From contig NZ_VIYJ01000011.1 of NCBI RefSeq assembly GCF_008087085.1, forward strand, positions 62,001 through 126,000: a DNA stretch of 64,000 nt. Reading direction: 5' to 3'. Every line of letters begins with the position of its first letter. The first letter of the stretch is position 1. This DNA is from Nocardioides rubriscoriae. GTDB lineage: Bacteria; Actinomycetota; Actinomycetes; Propionibacteriales; Nocardioidaceae. Below, one piece after another: positions 51,638-60,247 of the stretch. Both the position numbers and the translations under genes were made by a program. A model generated the notes under the pieces. That model ran no database searches. It was not told the origin of the DNA and saw only the letters and a list, made by a program, of their open reading frames with translations.

Positions 51638-53940
51638 CGCGCACCCACCAGCAGCGGCCCGACGACGGCGTCGAGGTCGACGAGGTCGGTCACCTTGTCC
51701 TGCACGACCGCGGAGCCGAGGACACCGGGGCGACGCCCCACGTCGGATGACACGACGGCCTCCTCCACCACGTCGAGCACCCGGTCGATGACGATGCCGA
51801 CCCGCTGGTCGCCGTCCTCGTGGACGACGACCGAGAGCTGCTCCTCGGGTGGTGGTGACGCGGTCAGGCCGATCGCCGCGGCCAGCCACACCAGCGGCAG
51901 GATCCCGTCGCGGTACTGGACGACCTGGACGGCGCCCGAGCGCTCGACGCGGTCGAGCGCGAACTCCTCCAGGCGCGAGACGGCGGTGAGGGGCAGGGCC
52001 GCCCGGCGGCCGTTGGAGACCTCGAGCACCAGCAGGGCGCTGCTGTCGACGGCCGCGGCCCGGACGTCGTCGACGTGCTCGTCGGGCGAGACGAGCGCCC
52101 GCTCGCGGGCGATGCCGGCGATGTCGAGGATCAACGACACCCGGCCGTCGCCCATGATCGTGGCGCCGGCGTACATCATCAGCGACTTGAGCTGGCGCCC
52201 GATCGGCTTGACCACGATCTCCTGGGTGTCGTGCACGTCGTCGACGCAGAGACCGAAGTGGACGTCGTCGGCCTGGACGACCACGACCGTGAGCGGCTCG
52301 GCCTTGACCCAGGGCTCACCGAGCACCTCGGACAGACCGACCAGGGGGAGCAGCCGGCCGCGCAGCCGCAGGACCGGCGCGTCGGCGAGCACCTCCACCG
52401 CCTCCGCGAGGTCCTGGCCCTCGAGCCGGACGAGCTCGACCAGGTTGGCCTGCGGGATGGCGTAGCGCTCGCCGCCCTGCCCGACCACGAGGGCCGGGAT
52501 GATCGCCAGCGTCAACGGGATCCGCACGCGGACCGTGGTGCCCTTGCCGACGACGCTCGCCAGGTCGACGGTGCCGCCGATCCGCTCGATGCTGGTGCGG
52601 ACGACGTCCATGCCGACCCCGCGCCCGGACACGTTGGTGACCTGCTCGGCGGTCGAGAAGCCGGGGCGGAAGATCAGGTCCAGGATGGCGCGTGGCTCCA
52701 TCCGGGCCAGCGCGTCGCGGGTGACGACCCCGCGGGTGAGGGCGGCGGCCGCGATCTTCTCGGGGTCGATGCCGCGCCCGTCGTCGGTGATCTCGATGAT
52801 CACCTGGCCGCTCTCGTGGAACGCGCGCAGGTGCAGGCGACCCGCGGCGGGCTTGCCGAGGGCGACGCGGGCGGCCGGTGCCTCGAGCCCGTGGTCGAGC
52901 GAGTTGCGCACGAGGTGGGTCAGCGGCCCCTTGAGCGCCTCCAGCAGCGTGCGGTCGAGCTCGGTCTCGTGACCCTCGAGCTCGAGGCTGACCTCGCGAC
53001 CCAGCTGCAGCGAGAGGTCGCGCACCATCCGCGGCATCTTGGCCCAGACCTGGCCGATCGGCTGCATGCGCGTGCGCATGACGTTCTCCTGCAGCTCGCT
53101 GGCCACGATGTCGAGGCGCTGCGCGGCGCGGATCAGGTCGGGGTCGGTGTCGGTGTTGCCGACGTCGGTGCGCTGCATGATCTGGTTGCGGGTCAGGACG
53201 AGCTCACCGACCAGCTGCACCAGGCCGTCGAGCAGCTCGACGTCGACGCGCACCGAGGAGTCCACGACGCGCCGGGTGGCCGTGCCGTCGTCCTCGGCGA
53301 CCGCCTCGGCCGACTCGGCGGGCTCCATGGGCGCGGAGGGTGCCGCGGGCGTCGCCGGCGGGGTCGGTGGCACCGGCAGGCGGGCCGCGACCTCGTCCGG
53401 CGTCTCCACCACGGGCTCCACGACCGGCTCGGGGACCACGTCCACGACGGTCTCCACGGCGGTCTCGGCGACGGGTTCGGCGACCACGTGCACGACGGTC
53501 TCCACGAAGGGCTCGGCGACGGGCTCCTCGACCGGGACGGCGTCCTGCGGGGTGGCGAGGATCCGCTTGAGCTCGGCGATCACCGAGTCGATCTCGACCG
53601 ACTCGTCGGCGTCGCCGCCGCTGGACTCGATCAGGTCGAGCAGGGCCCGCACGGTGTCGACCATGCGCAGCAGCACGCCGGCGACCTCGGTGGTCATCAC
53701 CATCTCGCGGTCCCGCAGGCGGGAGAGCAGGTCCTCGCCGTGGTGCGTCAGCCGCTCCAGGCGGTCCAGCGCGAGGAACCCGCTGGTCCCCTTGATGGTG
53801 TGGATCGCGCGGAAGATGCTGGACAGCAGCTCGCGCGACCCGGGGTTCTGCTCCAGCTCGACCAGGTCACGGTCGAGCTGGTCGAGGTTCTCGTGGCTCT
53901 CCACGAGGAACTCGGCCACGATCTCGGCATCGTCGTTCAT
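51634..53940 (-). CDS. cheA: Chemotaxis histidine kinase CheA with extra C-terminal CheW domain
   Basis: 768 residues. HPt (P1) with phosphorylatable His47 in FRAIHTIKGTSGF; a Val/Glu/Pro-rich repetitive linker (residues ~135-215) in place of the P2 CheY-binding domain; dimerisation (ELVLTRNQIM); HATPase with VRNSLDHGLE, DDGRGID, SGRGVGMDVV; P5 CheW-like domain; then a second CheW-like domain (residues ~630-768, VGIVIDRVLDVVEE). ATG 53940 with GAGGAGG Shine-Dalgarno and its own sigma-28-like promoter. Confidence 0.94.
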   Translation of the reverse strand: MNDDAEIVAEFLVESHENLDQLDRDLVELEQNPGSRELLSSIFRAIHTIKGTSGFLALDRLERLTHHGEDLLSRLRDREMVMTTEVAGVLLRMVDTVRALLDLIESSGGDADESVEIDSVIAELKRILATPQDAVPVEEPVAEPFVETVVHVVAEPVAETAVETVVDVVPEPVVEPVVETPDEVAARLPVPPTPPATPAAPSAPMEPAESAEAVAEDDGTATRRVVDSSVRVDVELLDGLVQLVGELVLTRNQIMQRTDVGNTDTDPDLIRAAQRLDIVASELQENVMRTRMQPIGQVWAKMPRMVRDLSLQLGREVSLELEGHETELDRTLLEALKGPLTHLVRNSLDHGLEAPAARVALGKPAAGRLHLRAFHESGQVIIEITDDGRGIDPEKIAAAALTRGVVTRDALARMEPRAILDLIFRPGFSTAEQVTNVSGRGVGMDVVRTSIERIGGTVDLASVVGKGTTVRVRIPLTLAIIPALVVGQGGERYAIPQANLVELVRLEGQDLAEAVEVLADAPVLRLRGRLLPLVGLSEVLGEPWVKAEPLTVVVVQADDVHFGLCVDDVHDTQEIVVKPIGRQLKSLMMYAGATIMGDGRVSLILDIAGIARERALVSPDEHVDDVRAAAVDSSALLVLEVSNGRRAALPLTAVSRLEEFALDRVERSGAVQVVQYRDGILPLVWLAAAIGLTASPPPEEQLSVVVHEDGDQRVGIVIDRVLDVVEEAVVSSDVGRRPGVLGSAVVQDKVTDLVDLDAVVGPLLVGAR

Positions 53941-53963
53941 GTGCCCTCCTCAGGACACTGCAA

Positions 53964-53991
53964 CGTTCGGCCCACGGGGGGCGGACCTGAG
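53964..53991 (-). promoter_or_regulatory. FliA-type promoter of cheA operon
   Basis: On the minus strand: -35 CTCA (53991-53988), 16-bp spacer, -10 GCCGAACG (53971-53964). Predicted start ~17 nt before the cheA ATG. One of five matching promoters in this window. Confidence 0.7.
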
Positions 53992-54028
53992 GAGAACGAC
54001 CGGCGAACCGGTCGGCCGGCGACCGGGG

Positions 54029-54268
54029 TCAGCCGGGCGGGCGCTCGCGCATCTGCCGCGCGAGCGCGGCGACGGTGTCCTCGGACGGCGAGGCCGCCGC
54101 CTGGTTGCTGCTCTCGAGCTCGGCGAGCAGCTCGGCGCGGTTGACCGCCACCGACCGGGGCGCGTCGATCCCGATGCGCACCACGTCGCCCCGGACCTCC
54201 AGCACGGTGACGACGACGTTGTCGCCGATCACGAGGCTCTCGCCGATGCGGCGGCTCAGGACCAGCAT
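54029..54268 (-). CDS. csrA: Carbon storage regulator / flagellin translational repressor
   Basis: 79 residues. Canonical CsrA N-terminus MLVLSRRIGESLVIGDN, then VRIGIDAPRSVAVNRAEL with the RNA-binding strand edges, and a flexible tail longer than in E. coli. Binds GGA-containing hairpin loops in mRNA; the linked flagellin leader contains such a hairpin. Lies 54 bp downstream of fliW, its antagonist in Bacillus. Weak Shine-Dalgarno. Confidence 0.95.
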   Translation of the reverse strand: MLVLSRRIGESLVIGDNVVVTVLEVRGDVVRIGIDAPRSVAVNRAELLAELESSNQAAASPSEDTVAALARQMRERPPG

Positions 54269-54322
54269 GTGCCCACGCTAGGGCATGGCGCAGCGCGCCC
54301 GGTGGCTGGCACGGCGAGTGTC

Positions 54323-54742
54323 CTAGGAGAGGACGGGCGTGGCGGTGGACAGCGTCGTGTCGTCGAGCACGACCTGGACCGCCTGGCGGGTGCGCGTGTT
54401 GACGACCACGGGCGCGAGCAGGTTGGCGGTCGTCGCGGCCAGGGACGCGCCCGCGGTGAGGATGACGAGCACGAGCACCTCGTCGGCCGACTCGATCGCG
54501 AGGTCGGCCACGGTGGCGTCGTCGAGGACGGGGGAGTAGTCGGCGAAGAAGTAGGCCGGTGGCACCACCAGGAAGCTCAGGTCGTCCTGGTCGAGCGAGC
54601 GCAGGTCGCACAGGTGGCCCTCGTCGTCGAGCTGCACGAGGGCGAAACGTCGCGCGTCGGGGAAGCCCGGCAGCGGGTGCACCAGGTCGATGACCGGGAG
54701 GTCGGTGGTGACGGTGCTCGACAGGCTGGACGTGCTCGACAT
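54323..54742 (-). CDS. fliW: Flagellar assembly factor FliW (CsrA antagonist)
   Basis: 139 residues. HPLPGFPDARRFALVQLDDE, LSFLVVPPAYFFADYSPVLDD and LVILTAGASLAATTANLLAPVVVNTRTR are the FliW core motifs. ATG 54742 is chosen for its AGGAG Shine-Dalgarno at correct spacing; an ATG at 54811, overlapping the flgL stop, would add 23 Thr/Pro-rich residues. FliW binds flagellin and CsrA, coupling flagellin export to its translation. Confidence 0.9.
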   Translation of the reverse strand: MSSTSSLSSTVTTDLPVIDLVHPLPGFPDARRFALVQLDDEGHLCDLRSLDQDDLSFLVVPPAYFFADYSPVLDDATVADLAIESADEVLVLVILTAGASLAATTANLLAPVVVNTRTRQAVQVVLDDTTLSTATPVLS

Positions 54743-54807
54743 GGGGTTCTCCTGCGGTGTGCCGTCCGAGTCGCAGCCGACCGGAGGCAGCGTGGTGGTC
54801 GTGGTCA

Positions 54808-55698
54808 TCATGACAGGAAGTCCACGAGGCTCGGCTGCATCACGCGGGCCGTTGCGGCCAGGGCCGCCTGGTAGGCGACCTCCTGCATCTTGACCTGCAC
54901 GATCGCCTTGGGCAGGTCGGTCTCCTCGGCCTCGGAGAGCCGGCCGCGCAGGTCGTTGCCCGTGTCGACGGCCGCCTGCGCGGCGTTCTCGACGCGGTTG
55001 TACGACGCACCGACCGTGGCCTGCACGGTGCCGAGGGTGTTGAGCCGGCCCTGGAGCTTGCCGAGCGTCGCCCGGATCGCGGTCGCGTCACCGGCGACGA
55101 GACCGGCGGACAGGGCGCTGAGGTCGTCGAACAGCGAGTCGCCGTTGGGTCCGACGACGTCGGTCCCCGTGACGTCGACGCGCACCTTGACCCCGTCGCC
55201 GACCGTGCGCATGACCGCCCCGGGGGTGCCCACGTAGGCGCCCGTGGCGTCGAACGCGGTCGACCCGGCCGTCACCCCGCCCAGGACGGGTCGGCCCAGG
55301 TAGGAGGTGTTGGCCTGGGAGACCAGGCTCTCGCGCAGCTGGTCCACCTCGGCCGCGAGAGCAGCGCGGGAGGAGGCCGTCGAGCTCCCGGTGCTCGCAC
55401 CCTGCAGGCCGAGCTCGCGGGCCCGGCGGATCCCGGTCGACATCCCGCTGAGGGTGCTGTCGATGGTGCCGAGCCAGGCCTGGCCGTCGGCCGCGTTGCG
55501 GGCGTAGGTCTCCTGCTTGGCCAGGGCGGTGCGGAAGGTCATCGCCGCCGAGGCGGCCGTGGGGTCGTCGGAGGCGCGGTTGACCACGCGACCCGTCGAG
55601 ATCTGCTCCTGCACCTTGCCCAGGCGCGACAGGCTGCCCTGCAGCGAGGCGAGCGACCGGCTGACCAGCAGGTTCTGGGTGACGCGGGTGGTGCTCAT
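54808..55698 (-). CDS. flgL: Flagellar hook-associated protein 3
   Basis: 296 residues. Flagellin-like N-terminal helix (RVTQNLLVSRSLASLQGSLS, then QEQISTGRVVNRASDDP) and C-terminal helix (EETDLPKAIVQVKMQEVAYQ) flank a variable middle. Hook-filament junction protein. Its ATG overlaps the flgK stop by one base (TGATG). Confidence 0.94.
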   Translation of the reverse strand: MSTTRVTQNLLVSRSLASLQGSLSRLGKVQEQISTGRVVNRASDDPTAASAAMTFRTALAKQETYARNAADGQAWLGTIDSTLSGMSTGIRRARELGLQGASTGSSTASSRAALAAEVDQLRESLVSQANTSYLGRPVLGGVTAGSTAFDATGAYVGTPGAVMRTVGDGVKVRVDVTGTDVVGPNGDSLFDDLSALSAGLVAGDATAIRATLGKLQGRLNTLGTVQATVGASYNRVENAAQAAVDTGNDLRGRLSEAEETDLPKAIVQVKMQEVAYQAALAATARVMQPSLVDFLS

Positions 55699-57098
55699 CA
55701 GCCGACCCCGGTGCGGTTGATGAGCGTGTCGAGGACGGAGTCCACGACCGACATCACCCGGGCGGCGGCCTCGTAGGCGCGCTGGGCGGACAACATGGTG
55801 ACCATCTCCTCGTCGAGGTTGACCCCCGACAGCTGTTGGCGTGCGGAGTCGACCTGCGTGGTGAGCAGGCCCTGGGTGGTGGACAGTCGCTGGCTGGAAG
55901 CCACCTGGATGCCGAAGTCGGTGACCAGGCGCGTGTAGCCGTCCTCGGCGTCGCCGTCCTCGGCGAGCGCGTCGGCGCGCGACCCGTCGACGACGCCACC
56001 GGGCAGGCCCGAGGCGGCCACCTCGTCGGGCGAGGTGATCGCGACCGACAGGCTGCGGGCGGCGTCCCCGGGGGTGTAGGTGAAGAAGGCGCGGCCCGTC
56101 GTCCCGGTCGCGTCGTAGCCCGTGCTGTGCAGGGCGTTGACCTCGTCGGCCAGCGTCGTGACCACGGCGGACAGGCCCGCGGCGTAGGCGGGCAGCGTGA
56201 CGTCGAGGAGGTCGACGGTGGCGCCGAGCTTGCCGCCCACGGCGCCGGTGGGGGTCGTGGTGGCGCCCGAGGTCACGGCGAGGCCCACGGGGGAGCCGTC
56301 CGCGGCACCGGTCGGGGTGACCCCGCTGGTCACGACGAGCCCGCCGGCCTGGGAGCCCTGCACGAGGGACACACCGCCGAGGGTCATGTCGAGGCCCCCG
56401 TCGGCCCGGGCGGTCGCCGTCGCACCGGTGAGCTCGGACAGCCGCATCGCCAGCCGGTCACGCTGGTCGGCCAGGTCGCCCTGGTCGACGCCGTCGAGCG
56501 ACGCCGCGGCGATCGCGGCGTTGGCCGTGGCCAGCTCGGTGGCGACGGTGTTGGCCTCCGAGACCGTCGCGAGCAGCGAGGAACGCTGCGTCGTGGCCTC
56601 GTTGTCGATGTTGGCGGCCTGCGCGTGCACGACGTCGACGAGCGCCTCGGCACGGGCCAGCACCTGGCCGCGCGCCGCGCCGCTCGTCGGTGCGTTGGCC
56701 AGGTCGCTCCAGCTGTTGCGGTACGCCGACAGCGAGGCGGCCACGCCGGTCGTGCCGGGCTCGCCGATTGCGCTCTCGACACGCTGCAGGACCGTGGACC
56801 GGACGTCGAGGTACTCCTGGCGGCCGTGCTCGGTGCGGGCGCGGGCGTCCAGCAGCCCGTCGGCCAACCGGTCGACCGAGGCGACCCCGACGCCCCCGCC
56901 GACGGCGTCCAGGCCCTCGGGCAGGCGTGACCAGCGGGCCGGGACGGCCGAGGCTCCGAGCGACTCGCCCACCACGCGGCGTCGGCTGTAGCCCTCGGTG
57001 CCGGCGTTGGCGACGTTGTTGGAGGCGACGTCGAGGGCCACCCGGTTGAACCGCAGGGCGGTCAGCGCCGTGTTGAGCGAGGCGAAGGAGCCGCTCAC
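55698..57098 (-). CDS. flgK: Flagellar hook-associated protein 1
   Basis: 466 residues. N-terminal SLNTALTALRFNRVALDVAS then NNVANAGTEGYSRRRV, the rod/hook-family motif, and C-terminal GVNLDEEMVTMLSAQRAYEA with VVDSVLDTLIN. First junction protein between hook and filament. GTG 57098 is two bases past the flgN stop; AGGAG lies upstream. Confidence 0.94.
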   Translation of the reverse strand: MSGSFASLNTALTALRFNRVALDVASNNVANAGTEGYSRRRVVGESLGASAVPARWSRLPEGLDAVGGGVGVASVDRLADGLLDARARTEHGRQEYLDVRSTVLQRVESAIGEPGTTGVAASLSAYRNSWSDLANAPTSGAARGQVLARAEALVDVVHAQAANIDNEATTQRSSLLATVSEANTVATELATANAAIAAASLDGVDQGDLADQRDRLAMRLSELTGATATARADGGLDMTLGGVSLVQGSQAGGLVVTSGVTPTGAADGSPVGLAVTSGATTTPTGAVGGKLGATVDLLDVTLPAYAAGLSAVVTTLADEVNALHSTGYDATGTTGRAFFTYTPGDAARSLSVAITSPDEVAASGLPGGVVDGSRADALAEDGDAEDGYTRLVTDFGIQVASSQRLSTTQGLLTTQVDSARQQLSGVNLDEEMVTMLSAQRAYEAAARVMSVVDSVLDTLINRTGVG

Positions 57099-57100
57099 CG

Positions 57101-57580
57101 CTAGACGCTCCTGTCGACGAACTGGGACAGCGGCGTGGCGGTCACCGCCGTGCCGTTCTGGCTGTAGCTCTGCGGCGCCTCGCCGGCCATGTTCATCAGC
57201 GTCTCGCGGGCCGAGTTGTAGCCCTGGGTGAGTAGGTAGCGGTTGGACTCGGCCAGGTCGACCAGACGACGGACGGTCGTGGTGAACACCTCGTGGTGGT
57301 CCATCAGCGTCGTGCGCCACGGCTCGTCGGCGCGTGCGGCGATCTCGCGCAGGGGCGCGTCGGCCGGGAGCCCGAGGGACTCGGCGGCCTCGCCGGCCGC
57401 GATGGAGCGCAGGACCTCGCTCTCCCGCATCTCGTGCAGCACCGACTCCACCTCGCGGGCGGCGCGCATCAGCCAGTCGGTCCGGCCGTTGGCCAGGACG
57501 AGCTGCTCGATCTCCAGGCGGTACAGCAGCGTGTCCATCAGGTCACGCTCCTGCCACAGGACGAGTGAGAGCTTCTCCAC
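57101..57580 (-). CDS. flgN: FlgN-type flagellar export chaperone
   Basis: 159 residues, all alpha-helical: LSLVLWQERDLMDTLLYRLE, EVESVLHEMRESEVLRS, VFTTTVRRLVDLAESNRYLL. Position directly before flgK-flgL and the FlgN-like pattern support a chaperone for those two proteins. GTG 57580 with GGAG upstream; first gene of the operon with a sigma-28-like promoter. Confidence 0.85.
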   Translation of the reverse strand: MEKLSLVLWQERDLMDTLLYRLEIEQLVLANGRTDWLMRAAREVESVLHEMRESEVLRSIAAGEAAESLGLPADAPLREIAARADEPWRTTLMDHHEVFTTTVRRLVDLAESNRYLLTQGYNSARETLMNMAGEAPQSYSQNGTAVTATPLSQFVDRSV

Positions 57581-57621
57581 GGTCTACTCCAGGTCGACGT
57601 GTCGGACGGGGTCAGCAGGTG

Positions 57622-57649
57622 TGGTCGGCCGCCGGGCGACCGACCTGAG
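57622..57649 (-). promoter_or_regulatory. FliA-type promoter of flgN-flgK-flgL-fliW-csrA
   Basis: Minus strand: -35 CTCA (57649-57646), 16-bp spacer, -10 GCCGACCA (57629-57622). Predicted leader about 35 nt. Confidence 0.7.
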
Positions 57650-57929
57650 TCAAATACCCAGGAGAACCTGGTCAGGGCCCCAGGGAATGACCCCCCGTAG
57701 TGACTAGAGCGCGATCGACCGATAGGCCAGATCTCCCGGTATCCACTGCGCGGTCGCCGAATCTGTCTGCAGACTGCTCAGCGACCGGTGGGTGAGGGCC
57801 TAGCAGTCGGTCCGGTCAACGGGAGGGGAGACACCACATGACACAGCAGGCATGCGCGCCGCGCCGCCGCAGGGTCGTGGCCATGACGACGTGGACCATC
57901 GAGGACGCCGCACGAGGAGCTCGACTGTC
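57650..57929. other. flgN / fliA intergenic region
   Basis: No gene is supported. An upstream in-frame ATG at 57852 could extend FliA by 26 basic residues, but the strong GAGGAG before 57930 argues against it. A partial GACCGATAG at 57718-57726 resembles a sigma-28 -10 without a matching -35. The fliA promoter is not identified. Confidence 0.4.
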
Positions 57930-58799
57930 ATGACCGAGCGCGCGATCGAGATCGTCGGAGCCCCCACGGCCGACGAGCTCATCACCTCCCACCTCGGGCT
58001 GGTGGCCCACGTCGTGCGGGAGACCGTGCGCAACGTCCCTGCCCACGTCAGCCGCGACGACCTGCACTCGGCGGGCCTCACGGCGCTGGTCAAGGCAGCA
58101 CGTGCCTTCGACGCCGAGCGTGGCGTGTCGTTCGCCCGCTACGCGATCACCCGCATCCGCGGTGCCATGGTCGACGAGCTGCGCGGCATCGACTGGGCCT
58201 CGCGCTCGGTGCGCCGGCGCAGCCGCGACATCGACGCCGCGCGTAGCGAGCTGGCCGTCGCCCTGGGCCGGGTGCCGACCACGGCTGAGATCGCGAGCTC
58301 CCTGGGCATCTCCGCGGCCGAGGTCGAGGGCACCGAGGGCGACGTCGCCCGGGCCCAGGTCCTCTCGCTGCAGGCGGGCGGTGAGACCCCCTACGAGGAG
58401 GTGCTCGTCAGCGCCTCCCCGACGCCCGAGGAGCAGCTGGTCCGCAGCGAGCGGCTGTCCTACCTCGTCGACGCGATCGCCGAGCTGCCCGAGCGGATGC
58501 GGGTCGTGGTGCAGGAGTACTTCATCGCCGAGCGGCCGATGGCCGAGATCGCCGCGACCCTCGGGGTCAGCGAGTCCCGGGTCTCGCAGATCCGCGCGGA
58601 GGCCCTGGTCCTGCTGCGCGACGCCATGAACACCGCGCTCGACCCCGACCTCGTCGTCGCGCCGGCCCGCGCCGACGGCTGCGTCGCCCGCCGCCGCCAG
58701 ACCTACTTCCAAGCCGTGGCCGACCGGCACGCGGCCGCGATGCGCCCCCGGCGGATGACCGACGGCCTCTCGGCCGTGCGGTTCAACTCGGTCTCCTAG
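57930..58799 (+). CDS. fliA: Flagellar sigma factor (sigma-28 / WhiG family)
   Basis: 289 residues. Region 2: LGLVAHVVRETVRNVPAHVS, DDLHSAGLTALVKAARAFDA, GVSFARYAITRIRGAMVDELR (the FliA/WhiG hallmark), followed by DWASRSVRRRSRDID; region 3 VALGRVPTTAEIASSLGIS; region 4 ELPERMRVVVQEYFIAERPM and GVSESRVSQIRAEAL. Expected to transcribe the late flagellar and chemotaxis operons. An ~30-residue basic C-terminal extension is unusual. GAGGAG Shine-Dalgarno 9 nt before ATG. Confidence 0.94.
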   Translation: MTERAIEIVGAPTADELITSHLGLVAHVVRETVRNVPAHVSRDDLHSAGLTALVKAARAFDAERGVSFARYAITRIRGAMVDELRGIDWASRSVRRRSRDIDAARSELAVALGRVPTTAEIASSLGISAAEVEGTEGDVARAQVLSLQAGGETPYEEVLVSASPTPEEQLVRSERLSYLVDAIAELPERMRVVVQEYFIAERPMAEIAATLGVSESRVSQIRAEALVLLRDAMNTALDPDLVVAPARADGCVARRRQTYFQAVADRHAAAMRPRRMTDGLSAVRFNSVS

Positions 58800-58806
58800 A
58801 CCACCT

Positions 58807-58842
58807 CGAGCAGCCGGGCGGCCCACCGGGCCGTCCTGCTCG
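58807..58842. terminator. fliA terminator
   Basis: CGAGCAG / CTGCTCG outer stem with G/C-rich inner pairing (CGGGCGGCCC and GGGCCGTCC), 7 bp past the fliA stop; a second small hairpin CCCCG-TGCG-CGGGG follows. Confidence 0.7.
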
Positions 58843-58930
58843 CGACCCCGTGCGCGGGGCCGCGACCAGCACCACCGCCACCGCACCACCACCGCACCAC
58901 CGGGACCGCCACAAATCGTCGGCGGTTTTC

Positions 58931-58958
58931 CTCAGACCATCGGCACCAGCGCCGATGA
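58931..58958 (+). promoter_or_regulatory. FliA-type promoter of flagellin gene
   Basis: -35 CTCA (58931-58934), 16-bp spacer, -10 GCCGATGA (58951-58958), the closest of the five to the sigma-28 consensus -10. Predicted start near 58965. Confidence 0.75.
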
Positions 58959-58964
58959 ACTCGT

Positions 58965-59006
58965 CGAAGCCCACGGACGGGCTTCGTCAGGACCTGACCA
59001 GGAGGG
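58965..59006 (+). promoter_or_regulatory. CsrA-binding leader of flagellin mRNA (two candidate sites)
   Basis: Site 1: hairpin CGAAGCCC-ACGGAC-GGGCTTCG (58965-58986), an 8-bp perfect stem with GGA in a hexaloop, the consensus CsrA target. Site 2: the Shine-Dalgarno AGGAGGG (59000-59006) with an adjacent CCAGGA, 8 nt before the ATG; the intervening TCAGGACCTGA is a further GGA-containing palindrome. Matches the architecture of the Bacillus hag leader. Confidence 0.7.
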
Positions 59007-59013
59007 AATCATC

Positions 59014-60141
59014 ATGGGTCTTCGCATCAACACCAACACCGACGCGTTCAACTCGTACCGCAACCTGTCCGTCACCCAGGGGCAGATGTCGAAGTCGCTC
59101 GAGAAGCTGTCGAGCGGGTTCCGCATCAACCGGGCCGCCGACGACGCCGCCGGTCTCGCCATCTCGGAGGGCCTGCGCTCGCAGGTCGGTGGCCTCAAGG
59201 TCGCCGTCCGCAACGCCCAGGACGGCATCAGCGTCGTGCAGACCGCGGAAGGTGCGCTCACCGAGGTCCACTCCATCCTGCAGCGCATGCGCGACCTCGC
59301 GGTGCAGGCCTCGTCGGACACCAACAACGCCGACGCCCGCTCCGCCATCACCACGGAGGCCTCGCAGCTGCAGTCGGAGCTGTCCCGCATCGCCGGCTCG
59401 ACGAACTTCAACGGCACCAAGCTGCTCGACGGCAGCGCCAACACCCTGAACTTCCAGGTCGGTGCCGGTTCGTCCTCGGCGGACAACGTCATCTCCTTCG
59501 ACTTCGACGCCGCGAACGTCTCCAACGTCGCGACGGCCCTGTCGACGGGTGCGGGCAACAAGTACGCGGTCGTCACCCCGACCGCCGTCACCGGCAACTG
59601 GACCTTCACCACCACCGGTGTCGCTGCCACCTCGACCGTCGCCATGGGTGCGGCCGGCAGCTTCAACACGGTCCAGGAGGTCGCCCAGAAGCTCAACAGC
59701 GACACCGGCTTCAACGCGAGCTTCTCGGCCAGCGTCAACCAGTCGAACGAGCTGGTCGTCGTCGCGACCAACGGTGGCACCCTGGCCACCACCGCTCCCG
59801 GCACGGGTGGCGCCGCAGGTTCGGCCGTCTCGGGGGCCATCGCGTTCGACAGCGCGACCAACGCCCGCAACGCGATCACCACGATCGACAACCAGATCAA
59901 GACGATCTCGTCGGCCCGTGCCTCGCTGGGTGCCGTGCAGAACCGCTTCGAGCACACCATCAACAACCTCAACGTGGCCGTCGAGAACCTGTCGGCCTCC
60001 GAGAGCCGCATCCGCGACACCGACATGGCGCAGGAGATGATGAGCTTCACCCGCTCGCAGATCCTGTCGCAGGCCGGCACCGCGATGCTCGCCCAGGCGA
60101 ACTCCGCCCCGCAGAGCGTCCTCTCGCTCCTGCGCGGCTGA
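59014..60141 (+). CDS. fliC: Flagellin
   Basis: 375 residues. Conserved N-terminal D0/D1 (LRINTNTDAFNSYRNLSVTQ, SLEKLSSGFRINRAADDAAG, AISEGLRSQVGGL) and C-terminal D1/D0 (RASLGAVQNRFEHTINNLNV, RDTDMAQEMMSFTRSQIL, QANSAPQSVLSLLRG) flank a short Thr/Ala/Gly-rich central domain. Main filament protein. Strong Shine-Dalgarno, sigma-28-like promoter and a predicted CsrA-regulated leader. Confidence 0.97.
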   Translation: MGLRINTNTDAFNSYRNLSVTQGQMSKSLEKLSSGFRINRAADDAAGLAISEGLRSQVGGLKVAVRNAQDGISVVQTAEGALTEVHSILQRMRDLAVQASSDTNNADARSAITTEASQLQSELSRIAGSTNFNGTKLLDGSANTLNFQVGAGSSSADNVISFDFDAANVSNVATALSTGAGNKYAVVTPTAVTGNWTFTTTGVAATSTVAMGAAGSFNTVQEVAQKLNSDTGFNASFSASVNQSNELVVVATNGGTLATTAPGTGGAAGSAVSGAIAFDSATNARNAITTIDNQIKTISSARASLGAVQNRFEHTINNLNVAVENLSASESRIRDTDMAQEMMSFTRSQILSQAGTAMLAQANSAPQSVLSLLRG

Positions 60142-60149
60142 CGGCGTGC

Positions 60150-60192
60150 GGTCCGGGGCGGGACGAGGCGACCCCTCGTTCCGCCCCGGACC
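60150..60192 (+). terminator. Flagellin terminator
   Basis: 19-bp stem (left 60150-60168, GGTCCGGGGCGGGACGAGG; right 60174-60192) with one G-U pair and a 5-nt loop, 8 bp past the fliC stop. Very strong; insulates fliC from fliD. Confidence 0.9.
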
Positions 60193-60247
60193 ATCGCTCC
60201 TTCCCTGACAGCACGACCGGACACGAACCAGGTAGCAGGAGGTCCCG

